Shown here: in pieces, positions 7,697-13,662 of the stretch
Position numbering within the stretch: the stretch's first letter is position 1
How the letters are laid out: each line of letters begins with the position of its first letter
Source of the DNA: Selenomonadaceae bacterium
Lineage (GTDB): Bacteria; Bacillota; Negativicutes; Selenomonadales; Selenomonadaceae
Length of the DNA: 15,598 nucleotides
Assembly: GCA_017529085.1 (NCBI GenBank)
Contig: JAFXOC010000329.1
Coordinates: 1-15,598, forward strand
Direction of reading: 5' to 3'
The notes under the pieces: model-generated
Told to the model about the DNA's origin: nothing
Seen by the model: only the letters and a program-made list of their open reading frames with translations
Database searches by the model: none
Program-made: the position numbers and the translations under genes

Positions 7697-7971
7697 CCAC
7701 AGATTACATCGAGAATATGCTCTTTCACCGAGACATCGTAGCCTATGCATATCGTACCACCACTATGCAACTGATGATACGCGGGTTTGGATTTACCAAT
7801 GCCAAGCGAATGGTTCGAATAAGCGGACTGCTTGACATCATTAGAGATATAGATGTACTTTGGTATCATAACACAGACATAAAGGATTGCGCGGATTGGG
7901 TGGAAAAGGCAATACATGATATGAATAGGATTAAGGTTGACTGGACGGGAATTATTTTCGAAGGAGGATAA
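7669..7971 (+). CDS. Hypothetical protein, 100 aa, overlapping the nuclease gene
   Basis: A small unknown protein with no signal peptide or membrane segment. It is predicted mostly helical, with several aromatic and charged residues (MQLMIRGFGF, IDVLWYHNTD, CADWVEKAIHDMN). GAGGAA at 7655-7660 lies 8 nt before ATG 7669, so translation can begin 28 nt inside the end of the nuclease gene. Its stop is 3 nt before the DnaA-like gene, whose AAGGAGG site is inside its last codons. This tight packing suggests co-production with both neighbours, perhaps as a partner of the AAA+ protein. No family is recognised. Confidence 0.7.
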   Translation: MRQKDTGLLTTDYIENMLFHRDIVAYAYRTTTMQLMIRGFGFTNAKRMVRISGLLDIIRDIDVLWYHNTDIKDCADWVEKAIHDMNRIKVDWTGIIFEGG

Positions 7972-7974
7972 ACA

Positions 7975-8715
7975 ATGTTCAATCGCCGTTATACCTTTGA
8001 AAGCCTTGTTAAAGGCACATCCAATCAAGAAGCGTGTGATGCCGCGCAAAGAATTTTTGACATATCCAATCCCGTACACACTCCCATTATACTGATTGGC
8101 GATTATGCAACAGGCAAAACTCATTTGATGCACGCCATTGGCAATAAAATAGAAGAAACCCGTATTGTGCAACACCCGTTCTATTGTTCTTGGAATAAAC
8201 TGAGATTGGAAATCAACGATGCTATAGAAAATCATACAATAGAAAAATTATGTCAACAATATAGTGCGTACGATATATTATTGATAGACGGTATTCAAGA
8301 CACAGATAAAAATCAAATAGAGCAAGATGTATTTTTTTGCATACTTGATGATGCGCATCGAAATAACAGACAGATTGTCTTGTCGGTTGATGCCGTAGAT
8401 GATAATGTGATAAGTAACAAACTCTTACAAAAGGCAACCATTATAGAACTGAAATCGCCGAATGAAATCATGCGAATAGAAATATTACGGCGATATATGC
8501 GCGAGGAAAATATACCCGTAGACGATGAACTAATAGCGTATATCCACGCAACCTGTTCCGATATGAATATTAAAGATTTAATTGGGGTTCTTACAAAGAC
8601 GGTTGCCCTTGCCTCCCTTATGGGAGCAAATATCTCAGTTGCCGTTGCCGAGTCTTGTATTACTGAATTTGTCACAAAATCAAATGAGATCGTCAAAACC
8701 AAGGGAGGAATGTAA
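7975..8715 (+). CDS. Stand-alone DnaA-like AAA+ ATPase lacking the DNA-binding domain
   Basis: A 246-aa protein equal to DnaA domain III. It begins with the DnaA-type RRYTFESLVKGTSNQEACDA (4-23). Walker A is GDYATGKTHLMHAIG (42-56), as in DnaA. The Walker B region is ILLIDGIQDTDKNQ (101-114), where DnaA has LLIDDIQ; the second acid is G106. Sensor 1 is RQIVLSVDA (132-140). The DnaA arginine-finger motif (RLRSRF) is replaced by SNKLLQKA (147-154). The sensor-2 NVREL motif is NIKDL, so Arg becomes Lys (K200). DnaA domains I, II and IV are absent, giving roughly half the normal length, like Hda/DnaC-type proteins. It may bind ATP but hydrolyse it poorly. AAGGAGG (7961-7967) sits 7 nt before ATG. 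The next gene starts after 6 nt. Confidence 0.87.
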   Translation: MFNRRYTFESLVKGTSNQEACDAAQRIFDISNPVHTPIILIGDYATGKTHLMHAIGNKIEETRIVQHPFYCSWNKLRLEINDAIENHTIEKLCQQYSAYDILLIDGIQDTDKNQIEQDVFFCILDDAHRNNRQIVLSVDAVDDNVISNKLLQKATIIELKSPNEIMRIEILRRYMREENIPVDDELIAYIHATCSDMNIKDLIGVLTKTVALASLMGANISVAVAESCITEFVTKSNEIVKTKGGM

Positions 8716-8721
8716 GGCAAG

Positions 8722-9219
8722 ATGAGAAAACTTCGGAAAAGACAGCTTCAAAAAAACGTGTACGGTCATAAACTTACAGATGCACAACTTGAAAACACAG
8801 AAGAAACAATGGCTTTCTACATTGCCAATGTTTTAAAGCATGAATTGATTGTTGAAAGACACGAAATTCAAAAACAAAAAAAAGCCAAGTCTCTTCCTCG
8901 TTTAGTAAATCAGGAAAGTATTGAACGCTCGATTGAAAATTTAGAGGAGTATGCCGCAGATTTGAAAAAAATGTTGTGGTCTTTTGAGGAGATAGCCGCA
9001 GGTAAACCTCATAATCCCCGTTATTATCTAATCAGGAAACTGCTCGAAGCGATTGAAAAGAAAGACATGAATGGTAGGGACGAATGGAAAAAAAAGTTGA
9101 ATGATATGGACGAATCATTAGAAAAATCATATAACAAAAAGTTGGAAGATGGTATACGGTTGTTTGCAGAGAACTTTTTTAGTATTGAAAGGATTTTCTG
9201 TGGAAAAGTACAATCATAA
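8722..9219 (+). CDS. Small phage-type hypothetical protein, paralogue B
   Basis: A 165-aa relative of the protein at 4430-4891. Both start with a basic RKRQ-x-x-KN-x-x-G-x-KL stretch. Both carry the central LK(E/K)MLWSFE(Q/E)IA motif (here about residues 81-92). Both end with GI(D/R)LFA-x-x-F before a divergent tail; this copy replaces the final LWD with a longer tail. The region between these motifs is rich in K and E and probably helical or coiled-coil. It lacks the GYP motif of paralogue A. The ribosome site is AAGG at 8714-8717, or AAGGGAGG further up (8701-8708). It follows the DnaA-like gene after 6 nt. Function is unknown; two diverged copies in one operon suggest separate partners. 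Confidence 0.75.
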   Translation: MRKLRKRQLQKNVYGHKLTDAQLENTEETMAFYIANVLKHELIVERHEIQKQKKAKSLPRLVNQESIERSIENLEEYAADLKKMLWSFEEIAAGKPHNPRYYLIRKLLEAIEKKDMNGRDEWKKKLNDMDESLEKSYNKKLEDGIRLFAENFFSIERIFCGKVQS

Positions 9220-9410
9220 ATGTACTAAAAATTAACGAATTAAATTGTCAACAAACTAAATATTTTTCAAGTAGAAGCAATATTGTGAAAAAATGGGGTG
9301 ATGGAAGGATTTGTTCTATAAAAGGATACAAAGAATAAATAATTTACGTTGCGGAAAATTTAAGACATAGGAGAAAATGTTGTGGACAAATATTTGGAGG
9401 ATGTGTGACT

Positions 9411-10187
9411 ATGACGGACGTTAACGAACTTATTAAAATGAAAATAGTGTGTATAGGCGGCAGGGAAACCAGCGCAATAAAAGGAATCGCGCTAAAAGGA
9501 TTAGAGGCTCTTGACATAATCGATATTGACTCAAGCGTACAAAGTAATCGCGAGTCCATTATTGATTCATTGAGCGACACTGATTTGATTTTTATCGTTA
9601 CTGCAATGGATAGTGCAACAGATACTTCTGTAGCGGGACTGGTGGCAGAATGTTCTCGTGATATTGGCGCATTAACCATCGGCGTAGTAGTGGAATCACA
9701 CGCATTTAATTTACTCGAATGGAAAAATCATTCCGGTATCGAAAAATTAACACGATTAGTTGATACAACAATGGTGATTACCAAAGAACAATTATGTTCG
9801 CTTGTAAAAAGCATATACGGTCTTATTACCAAGCCGGAATTAATAAATATTGATTTTTCCAACATAAGATCCGTTTTACGAGATTCAGGTTATGCGCTGA
9901 TGGGAAGTGCCACAGTCTGCGGCGAAAATCTCATAGCAATTGCTCTCCAAACAGTTTTGGATTCTCAACCTCTACAAGCATCCTTCCACAAAGCACGGCG
10001 TGTCCTGATTAGCATCACGAGTGCTGAGAAAAATCTTGAGATTACGGAAGTACTTTCTGCCACAAGTAATGTCCAAGAGATGTTACATCAAGATGCTAAC
10101 ATGATTTTCGGCACTTCCTTTGATGAAACTATGTCGGAAAGCGTACGCGTTACAGTTATTGCTACTGATTTCGATTATAAAAAATAA
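9411..10187 (+). CDS. Divergent, shortened FtsZ-like protein
   Basis: A 258-aa protein (ATG 9411; GTG 9405 is closer to GGAGG 9396-9400) that follows the FtsZ fold but with broken nucleotide motifs. The N-terminus KMKIVCIGG matches the first FtsZ strand, but the glycine loop is lost (GGRETSAIKG). The tubulin signature GGGTGTG is replaced by MDSATDTSVAG (66-76). GALTIGVV (86-93) and DTTMVITKEQL (118-128) match FtsZ, but about 20 residues around central helix H7 are missing. The T7 loop is NIDFSN (146-151) against N-x-D-x-x-D, so the last Asp is Asn. The C-terminal half is well kept (YALMGSATVCGEN, VLISIT, ESVRVTVIATDF). It stops where the FtsZ globular core ends: no linker or FtsA-binding tail. 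Probably GTPase-dead. Confidence 0.85.
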   Translation: MTDVNELIKMKIVCIGGRETSAIKGIALKGLEALDIIDIDSSVQSNRESIIDSLSDTDLIFIVTAMDSATDTSVAGLVAECSRDIGALTIGVVVESHAFNLLEWKNHSGIEKLTRLVDTTMVITKEQLCSLVKSIYGLITKPELINIDFSNIRSVLRDSGYALMGSATVCGENLIAIALQTVLDSQPLQASFHKARRVLISITSAEKNLEITEVLSATSNVQEMLHQDANMIFGTSFDETMSESVRVTVIATDFDYKK

Positions 10188-10195
10188 CTTATTGA

Positions 10196-10267
10196 AAAAG
10201 GGTGCATACCCGCCAAACTTTAACTTTATACCTTCCAAACTTTAGCAAATTTAAAATGCGCCCTTTT
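10196..10267 (+). other. Long-stem RNA element with internal direct repeats
   Basis: AAAAGGGTGCAT (10196-10207) pairs with ATGCGCCCTTTT (10256-10267) through 12 bp with one G-U pair, closing a 48-nt loop. Inside the loop CCAAACTTTA occurs twice, at 10213-10222 and 10235-10244, 22 nt apart. It starts 9 nt after the FtsZ-like stop codon. Only four T residues end it, so it is a poor terminator; it could be a 3'-end stability or protein-binding element. Confidence 0.45.
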
Positions 10268-10339
10268 ACACACTTATCCAATTTTTTGATTTTCAAAATG
10301 CTACTTCATTGCCGTAGAAATTGTCGAACATTAAATACA

Positions 10340-10384
10340 AAAACACCGTCAAAGTGCTTGTTAAAAGAAATTTGACGGTGTTTT
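10340..10384 (+). terminator. Terminator hairpin at the end of the central module
   Basis: Perfect 14-bp inverted repeat AAAACACCGTCAAA (10340-10353) / TTTGACGGTGTTTT (10371-10384) around a 17-nt loop. With A and T runs at both ends it can stop transcription from both directions: the FtsZ-like gene from the left and the flavodoxin gene from the right. Confidence 0.75.
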
Positions 10385-10399
10385 ATTGTTTAAAGTTTT

Positions 10400-10434
10400 A
10401 ATCTAAGGCTCTTCCCTTAGATTGTCTTTTTATT
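10400..10434 (+). terminator. Second terminator-like hairpin
   Basis: AATCTAAGG (10400-10408) and CCTTAGATT (10415-10423) form a perfect 9-bp stem with a 6-nt loop, followed by GTCTTTTT on the plus strand. It backs up the preceding hairpin. Confidence 0.65.
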
Positions 10435-10580
10435 ACAAAAAATTGAGAAATACGGCGCGCAAAGTGACCGCCGTCAATCAAAATTTCCTATGATAATTTT
10501 ATATGATTTTTATTCAAAAATATTTTTACACCGTAACGAATGAGGAAAACGTATCTTTCCACCGTTTGCGCAATATCCCT

Positions 10581-11144
10581 TCAGAGACTGTTTGAAGTTG
10601 CGACCGATTTTCCGAGTTCGTAAGCCTCGTTAAGTTCCTTATGTCCGTTAATGTCTCCGATTTTCATAACGCCGCCGGCTAATACCGAACCGAGATCTTT
10701 CCAGCCTAAGTGCTTCATGAGGTTTTTGTAATACGAAAGAGCGTCATCAAATCCGTATCCCTCCGCCGCCATTAAGAGGACGGACTCTTTTATGGGGTTT
10801 TGGTAGTTTTTATCACATTCCGCCACCGCAAAAAGACGATCAAAAGCCGTGCGAAGTTGTCCGCTAAAATTCCAATAATAAAGCGGGCTTGCCAATACAA
10901 CAACATCGGCATCTTTATAAACAGGGTAGATTTTTTCCATATCGTCTTTTTGTACGCATGGACTTTTCGGATTTTTACCGCCGCCGAAACAGCCTTTGCA
11001 TCCGTTTATATTCATTTTGTCCAAATGAAAAACCGTTACCGCAGAGCCCGCTTCTTCTGCGCCCTTGGCAAATTCTTCAACCAACATGGAAGTATTGCCT
11101 TTTATACGAGGACTTCCGTTAAGCACAACAATTTTCTTGCCCAT
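10581..11144 (-). CDS. Flavodoxin-like NAD(P)H-dependent FMN reductase
   Basis: A 187-aa cytosolic flavoprotein of the flavodoxin-like fold family that includes iron-sulfur flavoproteins and NAD(P)H:quinone reductases. The FMN phosphate loop is NGSPRIKGNTS (9-19). A cysteine group follows at C49, C52 and C63 (NGCKGC ... SPCVQKDDM), typical of this reductase group. ASPLYYWNFSGQLRTAFDRL (85-104) is the conserved flavin-contact segment. The start is ATG 11144, since TTAGGAGAG ends 5 nt upstream (CTCTCCT at 11150-11156); an in-frame ATG at 11174 lacks such a site. It is divergent from an HxlR regulator across a shared promoter region, so it is probably induced by electrophiles, quinones or oxidants through that regulator. 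The physiological substrate is unknown. Confidence 0.88.
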   Translation of the reverse strand: MGKKIVVLNGSPRIKGNTSMLVEEFAKGAEEAGSAVTVFHLDKMNINGCKGCFGGGKNPKSPCVQKDDMEKIYPVYKDADVVVLASPLYYWNFSGQLRTAFDRLFAVAECDKNYQNPIKESVLLMAAEGYGFDDALSYYKNLMKHLGWKDLGSVLAGGVMKIGDINGHKELNEAYELGKSVATSNSL

Positions 11145-11167
11145 TTTAACTCTCCTAACTAAAACTT

Positions 11168-11196
11168 TTGACAAATGTCAACACACACAATATAAT
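11168..11196 (+). promoter_or_regulatory. Consensus promoter of the HxlR-flavodoxin fusion operon
   Basis: TTGACA (11168-11173), 17-nt spacer, TATAAT (11191-11196): a perfect sigma-70/A consensus. The -35 is the left half of a palindrome TTGACA-AA-TGTCAA (11168-11181). A promoter this strong suggests control by repression. Confidence 0.8.
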
Positions 11197-11222
11197 TATA
11201 GCAAGAATTCTACTATTAACAA
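11195..11222 (-). promoter_or_regulatory. Divergent promoter of the flavodoxin-like reductase gene
   Basis: On the minus strand TTGTTA (11222-11217), 16-nt spacer, TATAAT (11200-11195). Its -10 overlaps that of the opposite promoter within the palindrome TATAATTATA (11191-11200), so the two promoters compete for polymerase. Confidence 0.6.
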
Positions 11223-11244
11223 GTACTTACTTTTAGGTTAGTAC
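11223..11244. promoter_or_regulatory. Candidate HxlR operator
   Basis: GTACTTAC-TTTTAG-GTTAGTAC is a near-perfect inverted repeat (7 of 8 positions), of the TACT...AGTA type bound by HxlR/YodB-family regulators. It abuts the -35 of the minus-strand promoter and lies just downstream of the plus-strand transcription start, so a bound repressor could block both. Confidence 0.6.
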
Positions 11245-11267
11245 CTTCCCAAAAGGAGATTGTAATT

Positions 11268-11597
11268 ATGGACAGGTGCATAGGCGACGAATCATTTGAA
11301 AACACCGGCATACACTATACGCTGTCAATTTTAAGCGGGCGTTATAAAATGCGTATTTTATATACGTTGATGGAATTTAACGTGGTAAGATTTAACGAAA
11401 TGCGCCGTTATCTTGGCAACATATCGTTTAAAACCCTCAGCAATACGTTAAAAGAATTGGAAGCCGATAAATTGGTTCATCGCGAAGAATATCCGCAAAT
11501 TCCGCCAAAAGTCGAATATTCCCTTACGGAGCGAGGAAAATCTTTAATGCCGCTCTTGGACGGTCTTTGCGAGTGGGGGGATAAAAATCGTGAATAA
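11268..11597 (+). CDS. HxlR-family transcriptional regulator
   Basis: A 109-aa winged helix-turn-helix protein of normal family length, acting as a dimer on DNA. The family pattern is clear: IHYTLSILSGRYKMRILYTL (15-34) in place of the usual GGKWK, RFNEMRRYLGNISFKTLSNT (41-60), LKELEADKLVHREEYPQIPP (61-80) and VEYSLTERG. It has only one cysteine (C4), at the N-terminus; in HxlR relatives such as YodB an N-terminal cysteine senses diamide or quinones, so redox sensing here is plausible but inferred. AAAAGGAGA at 11251-11259 sits 8 nt before ATG. An HxlR-type operator lies in its 5' leader. The following gene starts inside its last codons. Confidence 0.9.
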   Translation: MDRCIGDESFENTGIHYTLSILSGRYKMRILYTLMEFNVVRFNEMRRYLGNISFKTLSNTLKELEADKLVHREEYPQIPPKVEYSLTERGKSLMPLLDGLCEWGDKNRE

Positions 11598-12696
11598 TGC
11601 GTCGTTAAAGAAGTGGTTAGACGTAGTTTTGCTTATTATGTTTTTCTTTCTGACGGGCGGTATGTTTTTCCCAACGCCTTTGCATGAAGTGTCCGGCTGT
11701 ATTTTTATATTGCTTGTTATCGTCCACAACGTTTTTAATAAAGGCTTTTACCGAGGTATTTTTAAAGGCGATTATTTATTTCGGAAAAAACTAAACGCTG
11801 TTTGTATTCTGTTGTTTGCCGTCAGCATTACGGCTCTCATGGTTTCCGGCATAGCCATTTCTCAAACCGTTTTTCCCGATGTGGATATATCGAATGATAT
11901 AAATTGGCGTTCAATACATTTGTCGGCGGCAATATGTTCGCTTGTTGCGCTGTTTATCCATATTCTCTTTCACGCGAAACGATATGTAAAAGGCAAGGTT
12001 TTTTACGTTGCAAGCGTTATCGCTTTTGTCGGGGCGGTGGCGGGAATTTTCATAATGCCGTATTTAGACCGTTGGTATCATCAAGTATATGTAAACAGGG
12101 AAAAAATAGTGCAAGGGGAACAGGTAACGTTTCACGGAAAGACGATTGCCGTATATTTCAGCAGAGTAGGCAATACGAATTTTTCGCCTGATGTGGATGC
12201 CGTATCAGGCGCTTCGGTAATGAAAGACGGCGACGATATAATAGGAAATACTCAAATGCTTGCTTATATGGTTCAAAACGTCACAGGCTGCGATATTGCT
12301 TCAATTCATACGGAAAAACCGTATCCCAAAGATTACGGCGAAACGACAAAGATAGCGGGAACAGAGCGAAAAGAGGGAGTCTATCCTAAACTTATAAACG
12401 ATTTGCCAAGTTTAGCGAAATACGATACCATAATTCTTATATATCCTTTATGGTGGCACACTTTGCCGATGGCTGTGGAAAGCGTTTTAAGGGAGAATAA
12501 TCTTGAGGGAAAAACCATAGTGCCCATAGTAACCCACGGAGGCGGCGGAACGGGCGAAAGCATTGATGCTATAAAATCATCGACAAAAGCAAAAGTTTCA
12601 GACTGCCTTCCCGTTTATAGCAGCGATATTCCGGCTTCCAGACAAACAATTTCAGATTTTTTAAAGCGTGTTGATGAAATTCAAACAAGATTTTGA
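11590..12696 (+). CDS. Membrane protein: DUF4405-like cytochrome b module fused to flavodoxin
   Basis: A 368-aa fusion. Residues 1-160 are membrane-embedded, with helices at about 10-28, 34-50, 69-92, 110-128 and 137-157. Histidines H32, H46, H110, H124 and H128 sit in or beside helices as in DUF4405/cytochrome b-type haem-binding proteins. Residues 183-368 are a long flavodoxin domain (flavodoxin_4-like) with the FMN phosphate loop VYFSRVGNTNF (188-198), YPLWWHTLPMAVESVL (285-300) and VTHGGGGTGES (314-324). A role in passing electrons between membrane and a cytosolic acceptor is likely. The GTG start overlaps the regulator's stop by 8 nt, after GGGGGGAT at 9 nt, so translation is coupled. 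The last codon is followed by a terminator. Confidence 0.85.
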   Translation: MNNASLKKWLDVVLLIMFFFLTGGMFFPTPLHEVSGCIFILLVIVHNVFNKGFYRGIFKGDYLFRKKLNAVCILLFAVSITALMVSGIAISQTVFPDVDISNDINWRSIHLSAAICSLVALFIHILFHAKRYVKGKVFYVASVIAFVGAVAGIFIMPYLDRWYHQVYVNREKIVQGEQVTFHGKTIAVYFSRVGNTNFSPDVDAVSGASVMKDGDDIIGNTQMLAYMVQNVTGCDIASIHTEKPYPKDYGETTKIAGTERKEGVYPKLINDLPSLAKYDTIILIYPLWWHTLPMAVESVLRENNLEGKTIVPIVTHGGGGTGESIDAIKSSTKAKVSDCLPVYSSDIPASRQTISDFLKRVDEIQTRF

Positions 12697-12706
12697 TATG
12701 TTCGAT

Positions 12707-12734
12707 AAAGGCTTCTTGTTCCGAAGCCTTTTTT
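12707..12734 (+). terminator. Terminator between convergent genes
   Basis: AAAGGCTTC (12707-12715), 7-nt loop, GAAGCCTTT (12723-12731) and a T-run to 12734. It ends the flavodoxin-fusion operon. The minus-strand HxlR gene's stop codon (12733-12735) lies in its T-run. In the minus direction only a short T stretch follows, so it is weaker there. Confidence 0.85.
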
Positions 12735-13077
12735 ATTTTCCCATTTCCCCTTTCGCCCATTGGTAAACGGAGTCTAACGCAGGCAACAGCGATTCGCCTA
12801 ATTCGGTCAGAGAGTATTCGACAATCGGCGGGATTGTGGCGTACTGCTTGCGACTTACAAGGTTGTCTTTTTCCAGTTCCTTTAAGCATTTGGAAAGCAT
12901 GGTTGAGGTAATTCCAACAACTTTTCGTTGCAATTCGTTGTAACGAATAATTTTATTTTCACCGATATACCAGAGAATGGGAAGTTTCCACTTTTGCCCG
13001 AAAAGCTCCATTGCGTATAAAATCGGACAATCCGTTTCATAGATGTTTTTGCCTACGGGCAATTTTTTTTTGCGCAT
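12733..13077 (-). CDS. HxlR-family transcriptional regulator (second copy)
   Basis: A 114-aa winged helix regulator. The family core is complete: DCPILYAMELFGQKWKLPIL (16-35), RYNELQRKVVGITSTMLSKC (45-64 region), LKELEKDNLVSRKQYATIPP and VEYSLTELGESLLPALDSVY. C17 is the conserved HxlR N-terminal cysteine and a candidate thiol sensor. The start is ATG 13077, with AAAGGA 9 nt upstream (plus strand TCCTTT 13087-13092). An ATG at 13095 lies before that site and too close to a TATACT -10 (13099-13104) to be used. It is divergent from the oxidoreductase/hydrolase gene set, which it probably represses. It is clearly more typical of the family than the copy at 11268. Confidence 0.9.
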   Translation of the reverse strand: MRKKKLPVGKNIYETDCPILYAMELFGQKWKLPILWYIGENKIIRYNELQRKVVGITSTMLSKCLKELEKDNLVSRKQYATIPPIVEYSLTELGESLLPALDSVYQWAKGEMGK

Positions 13078-13120
13078 AATCCCGCGTCCTTTCATAATAG
13101 TATAAAAAATGTACCAACAC

Positions 13121-13130
13121 AGAAATTTCT
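13121..13130. promoter_or_regulatory. Palindrome in the divergent HxlR/oxidoreductase promoter region
   Basis: AGAAATTTCT is a perfect 10-bp palindrome midway between the minus-strand -10 (13099-13104) and the plus-strand -35 (13137-13142). It is a candidate binding site for the adjacent HxlR protein but differs from the site at 11223. Confidence 0.35.
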
Positions 13131-13136
13131 ACATAC

Positions 13137-13165
13137 TTGTTTAAGTTTTGCGGAAATTATATAAT
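13137..13165 (+). promoter_or_regulatory. Promoter of the oxidoreductase remnant/hydrolase/tautomerase/FrnE gene set
   Basis: TTGTTT (13137-13142), 17-nt spacer, perfect TATAAT (13160-13165), 46 nt before the first start codon. Confidence 0.65.
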
Positions 13166-13211
13166 ACCTGCTAAGAAAAGTAAAGTCCAAGTTAAAAAAG
13201 GAGCGGCTTTT

Positions 13212-13652
13212 ATGAAAAATATTTTTGAGCAGGTAAAATTACGCAATTTAACGGTAAAAAATCGTCTGATGCGTTCCGCTACTTGGGAAGGCGTTGCTAT
13301 TTGCAAGATGTTGGCAAGGGAGGGCATCGATTCCATCGAGGTCAGCGGGAACGGCACTTCCGTTTCGGGCATTCGTCCCCATGTGAACGAGGGATATTTT
13401 GCGAAATTTGCCGCCAAACTTACAAAAGATGTAGATACTCCCGTAATCGTGGTGGTCGGGCTTCGCAGCAGGGACGTGATGGAAAATTTGCTTAACTCTA
13501 CCGATATAGCGCTATTATCGTTATCCCGTCCGCTGTTAAGGGAGCCGAATTTTCCCGCCATGCTTGAAAAAGGCGAAACAAGCGAATCCAAATGCGTATC
13601 TTGCAACGCCTGTTATTCATCTCAAGAACATCGTTGCATTTTCAGGAAGTGA
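13212..13652 (+). pseudogene. Old Yellow Enzyme-type NADH:flavin oxidoreductase with large internal deletion
   Basis: An open frame of 146 aa whose two ends belong to a normal protein of about 340-360 aa. Residues 1-28 are the family N-terminus (FEQVKLRNLTVKNRLMRSAT, then WEG). From about residue 30 the sequence jumps to the C-terminal third: AREGIDSIEVSG, PVIVVVGLRSRDVMENLL, LLSLSRPLLREPNFP and the cysteine-rich end SESKCVSCNACYSSQEHRC. About 200 residues of the TIM barrel, with most of the FMN and substrate sites, are missing. The break is near base 13299 and is in frame. AAGGAG (13198-13203), 8 nt before ATG, and a good promoter are intact. It cannot be a normal enzyme; either a decayed gene that still carries transcription into its neighbours, or an assembly artefact. 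Confidence 0.75.
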
Positions 13653-13662
13653 GGCAAGGTTC

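Larger units (their letters stand above)
10188..10580. other. Gene-free region between the FtsZ-like and flavodoxin genes
   Basis: No credible coding region is seen. It holds a long stem with two 10-nt direct repeats in its loop (10196-10267), two terminator-like hairpins (10340-10384 and 10400-10434), and a weak 6-bp inverted repeat ACGGCG/CGCCGT near 10453-10475. The rest is A/T-rich and shows nothing further. It marks the right edge of the central module. Confidence 0.8.

Noticed and set aside
9377..9424. 15-codon leader frame after AGGAGA overlapping the FtsZ-like start
   Set aside because: Only 2 nt separate the site from its ATG and nothing in the peptide suggests an attenuator.
10318..10356. 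Short minus-strand frame (about 12 codons) near 10300-10340
   Set aside because: Too short, no ribosome site, next to a terminator.
3066..10583. Possible direct repeat ends of the module (ATAGCCTTCAG near 3072 versus ATATCCCTTCAG near 10573)
   Set aside because: Match is short and imperfect, one copy is at a gene end, and no integrase or tRNA is present.
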